Positions 60,290-64,000 of a stretch of 64,000 nucleotides of DNA are shown here, piece after piece. The translations under genes and the position numbers were made by a program. Position 1 is the stretch's first letter. Each line of letters starts with the position of its first letter. This stretch comes from Triplophysa rosa. Its lineage: Eukaryota; Chordata; Actinopteri; Cypriniformes; Nemacheilidae. The notes beneath the pieces were generated by a model that was not told the DNA's origin, ran no database searches, and saw only the letters and a program-made list of their open reading frames with translations. Where the stretch lies: positions 24,094,103-24,158,102 of the forward strand of contig NC_079891.1 in assembly GCF_024868665.1 (NCBI RefSeq), read 5' to 3'.

Positions 60290-60545
60290 TCTGGAGTCTC
60301 GTCCACATCCTGCTCCTCTTGAATCTAAATGAGCAGATTTGACTTTCAGGTGTCTGCCAAGCCCCCTTGTCTGCCCCTTGTTTACCCTGTGCCCGCTCTA
60401 CTCCTCTCCAACCCCCTCACCCTCTTACCCATGCCAAGCTTTATGAGTGGGCTTCCAACATAAGGGTGAACAAAGAGGGCATTAGGGCAGGGGGTAGAGT
60501 CCACAACTGCTGGCTCCAAACACAGGGAAACAAAGGGCGAGAAAA
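60290..60545. other. GC-richer unique block, possible conserved non-coding element
   Basis: A sharp island in AT-rich DNA, with CTGCCAAGCCCCCTTGTCTG and GAACAAAGAGGGCATTAGGG. AACAAAG and CTTTGT-type motifs resemble SOX/TCF sites. There is no coding frame with similarity. Confidence 0.25.
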
Positions 60546-63500
60546 ATGATTATTTTTTCATTACAAAATGTTAAAACGATTAGAAAAGATGAGAAATGTA
60601 TGCCAATGATGTAAAAGCTATGTTTAGCGTCAAATATAAAATATATCAATTGCAAAACACTGATTTAAAGTTATAAAAGAAGGATTACAATTCACCTTTT
60701 TGGTCTCATACTGTTCTTATAGTATATAAACAGTTACAAAGCAGCCTACAGTAACAACTTAAACAAAAGATGATAAAATTAGACTGAAATTTTAAGAATT
60801 ACTAACATGCTTGTTTTAGTATTATTTGCAAAACTAATATTTTAATTATTTTCTTGTTTATTTATTTTCCTTTAATTTTTTTAAGGGGACCCGTATTGGT
60901 CACGGACCTATAGGTGCATACCCCATATGTACCACTAAGACAACTGATATCAACAGGTAAAAAAAACTGCAATCTATCCAACTACAAATTTCTGTTGTAC
61001 TTTCAAGCTTGTGTAAAATGTATCTACAATTGACAATTATTGTTAATTTTATTTATAGCCACCCTTTTTTACATACAGGCTATTAAGACCGTACAGCAGC
61101 TTTGACCGTGTATTCTGCCACAGATATTTGCCAGTAACATAAACCAGTAAATACACAAATACAAAACAGGCCAGGAGTTTAAACTCTAATTTTCAAATAA
61201 AAAACCCTAAACATCAAATAAAAAGCATTTCTTGACAAACCATTATCATCATACAATAAAATGAAAGATCTAAATGAAACATTATAAAAACATCTTACTC
61301 TATCTGTTAAAAACCATACACAGGCATGTTTACTAATCAATGCTATGAAATAATCTGAAACACCCCTTCTTAACAATCTCACTAACAGACCACACTGTGT
61401 TTTCCAAGAGGCAAACCTCCTTTTAATAAAGCAAAGCTTTACTGCTGCATTAATTCCCAACAAGAGGGCAGGTTTGAGACACTCTAAATGGCAACTGCCT
61501 TTAATCACTTCATAGACCATTATGAGCTTTAATAGGAAGAACAATGTTGTGTTGTGCTCAATGGCCCGGTCTGTTTATGGTGACATACCGGTAAGGTCTT
61601 ATTGGTTATCAAAGAAAGACTCTTGGCAGCGGTTCTGAAGAGTCAAATCCTCTGAGGTCAAAAGAGAACACCCACTCAGCAAAAACACGCTAAGGAAAGG
61701 AGACAGATTAAGTGATAAAGAACAAAAATGATGAATCTGCTCATAAGAAGAATAAGCAACGACACTGGTGACCACTTTTATTAAAACCTCCTGTGTCTCT
61801 TCAACGGACCTGCAGTTGGCTAGCAAATGACATGCAGCATCTGTTATTTGAAGAGGTGCTGTAAAAATCTTATGCAGTCGTTCGTTCTTGCTAGAAACGG
61901 CAATCTGTTTCCATATTTCTATTCCGTACCTCTCACCGTTACATCTGTTTTTAAATATTTAAGGTGAATTTTTTCGTTTTATATTATTTTTCTAATTATT
62001 TATTAGAGACAATAAAATAAAGTAATAAAATATAGCATTAAATGGGACATAACCACATGCAACACATTACATTTTAATTATGCTTTCATAAAACAAGTGC
62101 TCTTGCTTAACAAAAACAGATGTTTATTTAAAAACATTTAAAAGCAAAAAAAGAAAAATACAGCTAACCCATTATAATAATAACCAAGTATAAATAAATA
62201 TTTATCTGTCAAATAAAGTGTTTAGTTTTCAAGGCATCACTCTAAATTTAAGATCTGTACTTCTGCAAAACAGTCTTGAAACTGAAGCATTGCTTTAGTG
62301 GTTTCAGGCAAAAGTAAGCATTTGTTGGGGGTCACCAACGAAAAGCAAAACAATTATATGAAGGCCTTTTTTATTTATTTTGGTTATTTTTTTCTATTGT
62401 TCTTTGCTGTCTTGTTAAGCCACAGAACACCTGACGTGAATGTGGCAGGAGGAAACTTACTTTACGAGACCATTAAATGCAGCACATTGTCCACAGTGTT
62501 CAATAAAAATTAAAAGATAAAAACTTGCTCATAGCAAAACTTGCAGAAAAATAAGCATGCTTTGTTTTTGCATCTCTGAGATTTATGGAAATACATTATG
62601 AGGCATCACAGCTTGCAGTATTCTTCAAGGGGTTTATAATGCCTGCTTTAATCATCACATCACCATCATGTGTTTAAAAATCCAATATGATATAGCAACC
62701 AATATGATACGCCTAAACATTTTTGAAGATGATAGTTATTGTCAGTCGTCCTATATTGAATACGTCCACTGCTTTTCTTTCTTTACACTTTCCTCTTCAG
62801 TTTCTCTCGTCTCTGCCTGATATTCTCCTCATGTGCTACTGCGGCACCCACACTCCAGTCCTCTCTATTAATCTACCTCTCAGATACACTGCGTTGTCAC
62901 CCCGTTCCATTCCCAGGATGCATTGCCACAAACTCCGACACAATGGCTGGCGATTTAGAAATTCCATTATTTTATGAAAGTCAAGACAGTCTCAGTCCAG
63001 CGGTGGCTTACAGTAGTGTCATAAACCACTAATCTCATCACACGTTTCGCCTACCATTGGTCGATGAGCGCTAGGTAGATTTCATATCAATGATGCGCTC
63101 TAATACTGCGTAACTAACAAAAGATTCGATCAGCAGCAAAGATGATGCAGCATTGATCAGATTAGACCCCGTTAACCTCATATTATTACATCTTCTGAAA
63201 TAAACCCACAGCAGAGATGGCATTTCAATTCAACAACCCAACAAATATTTACAATGTACGTCATAGAGTAAATACAATATTGCATGAAGAAAAGCCGAGA
63301 GGCAATTTTAACTGAATTTGCGATCAGCACTGCAGCACATGAAACTTCTCACCATGACTTTCACAAAGCTCTCCCCACTTCACATCTGCTTTTCCTGTAT
63401 ATAGTGTAATGTAATACTGGATCAGGATTCCCATAGCGTTTTACTAATGAGTGTCCACTTGACTTGAAAAAAGCTTGCATGAAGATTGCAATTTCTAGCC

Positions 63501-63680
63501 AATAAACTATTTTTACATTAAGTATATGTATATTGTAGTCATCTAAACTTAATTTACTGTGTTAATCCAATTAATTTATCCAATCTATTTATTTAAAAAT
63601 ATATAAAAAGTTATCTAAAATTTTGGGAGTCAGCACAAACCCATGCAAAAAAGAAACTTAGATTTAAACAGTGCGTATAA

Positions 63681-63682
<2 letters not shown>
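60546..63682. other. AT-rich stretch, nothing recognised
   Basis: No exons, transposons or RNA genes could be identified. 62720-63130 is slightly GC-richer and unique. Confidence 0.4.

Positions 63683-63724
<42 letters not shown>
63683..63724 (+). repeat. (GT)n microsatellite
   Basis: About 21 GT units. Confidence 0.98.
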
Positions 63725-63728
<4 letters not shown>

Positions 63729-64000
63729 TAGGGATGCTCAGATAAAGCCCAAGTACGAGTACCGATATTTTTTCTAGCACTCGCCGATACCGATGCCTGT
63801 ACCTGTATATTTTTGGTGAGGTGTTAATTTTCCAAGCACAACACATTGAAACTAATAATCTAATATATATATATATATATATATATACTGTATATATTTA
63901 AAGATCATTTGGATTTATTTGCAAAAACAGATACAAAATGATTGTTACCATGTTTTTATTGTGTTTTATTGTGTTTGTTAGCTGTAGTTTTTTTAGTTAC
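63729..64000. mobile_element. Left end of a hAT-type element, cut by window edge
   Basis: Starts TAGGGATGCTCAGATAAAGC, followed by ACCGATATTTT and GCCGATACCGATGCC motifs typical of hAT subterminal repeats. A TA run lies at about 63862-63887. The right end is outside the window. Confidence 0.65.

Overview
The window is vertebrate nuclear DNA, almost certainly from a cyprinid-type (zebrafish/carp-like) teleost. It has short exons with GT/AG introns and long AT-rich non-coding stretches with many microsatellites. Its transposons are typical of cyprinids: 8-bp-TSD hAT elements, the MITE family with GTTCACCC ends, Tc1, RTE, L2, Tx1-L1, Harbinger and tRNA-derived SINEs. There is no bacterial, phage or CRISPR content.

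Positions 1-8,000 (+ strand) hold the last seven coding exons of a carotenoid-cleaving dioxygenase gene of the BCO2 type. Three of the four expected iron-ligand histidines, the C-terminal core and the stop codon at 7587-7589 are in the window; roughly the first 200 residues lie upstream. Its introns are packed with transposons, including a broken 3.4-kb Tx1/L1-like LINE and a MITE carrying a nested second element.

Positions 8,000-48,000 are a gene-poor stretch built largely of mobile elements. At least five non-autonomous hAT elements here have recognisable 8-bp target duplications. A 5'-truncated RTE LINE (22341-23599) has a perfect 17-bp duplication and an open 400-residue frame. A palindromic Harbinger-type element (30209-31942) carries a piece of a MADF/Myb-like domain. 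A decayed Tc1 transposase is joined to an L2 tail, and a CACTA-like element spans 42118-43276. Between these lie unique, moderately GC-rich islands (about 9.5-9.96, 13.2-13.85, 15.3-16.45, 38.7-39.4, 45.3-45.8 kb) that look like promoters or conserved enhancers, several with RFX X-box-like palindromes.

Positions 49,500-56,400 (- strand) hold the main find: the conserved microRNA cluster mir-100, let-7a, mir-125b, in that 5'-to-3' order on the minus strand. All three mature sequences and their star arms are readable. The cluster should be processed from a long non-coding host transcript (the MIR100HG equivalent) running right to left. A well-formed 61-bp candidate exon (50167-50227) lies between let-7a and mir-125b, and GC-richer promoter or exon candidates lie at 58.0-59.6 kb.

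The protein-coding gene and the microRNA transcript are convergent and about 40 kb apart, and nothing in the sequence indicates a functional link. Nearly all other open frames in the window are transposon-derived or chance frames through repeats.
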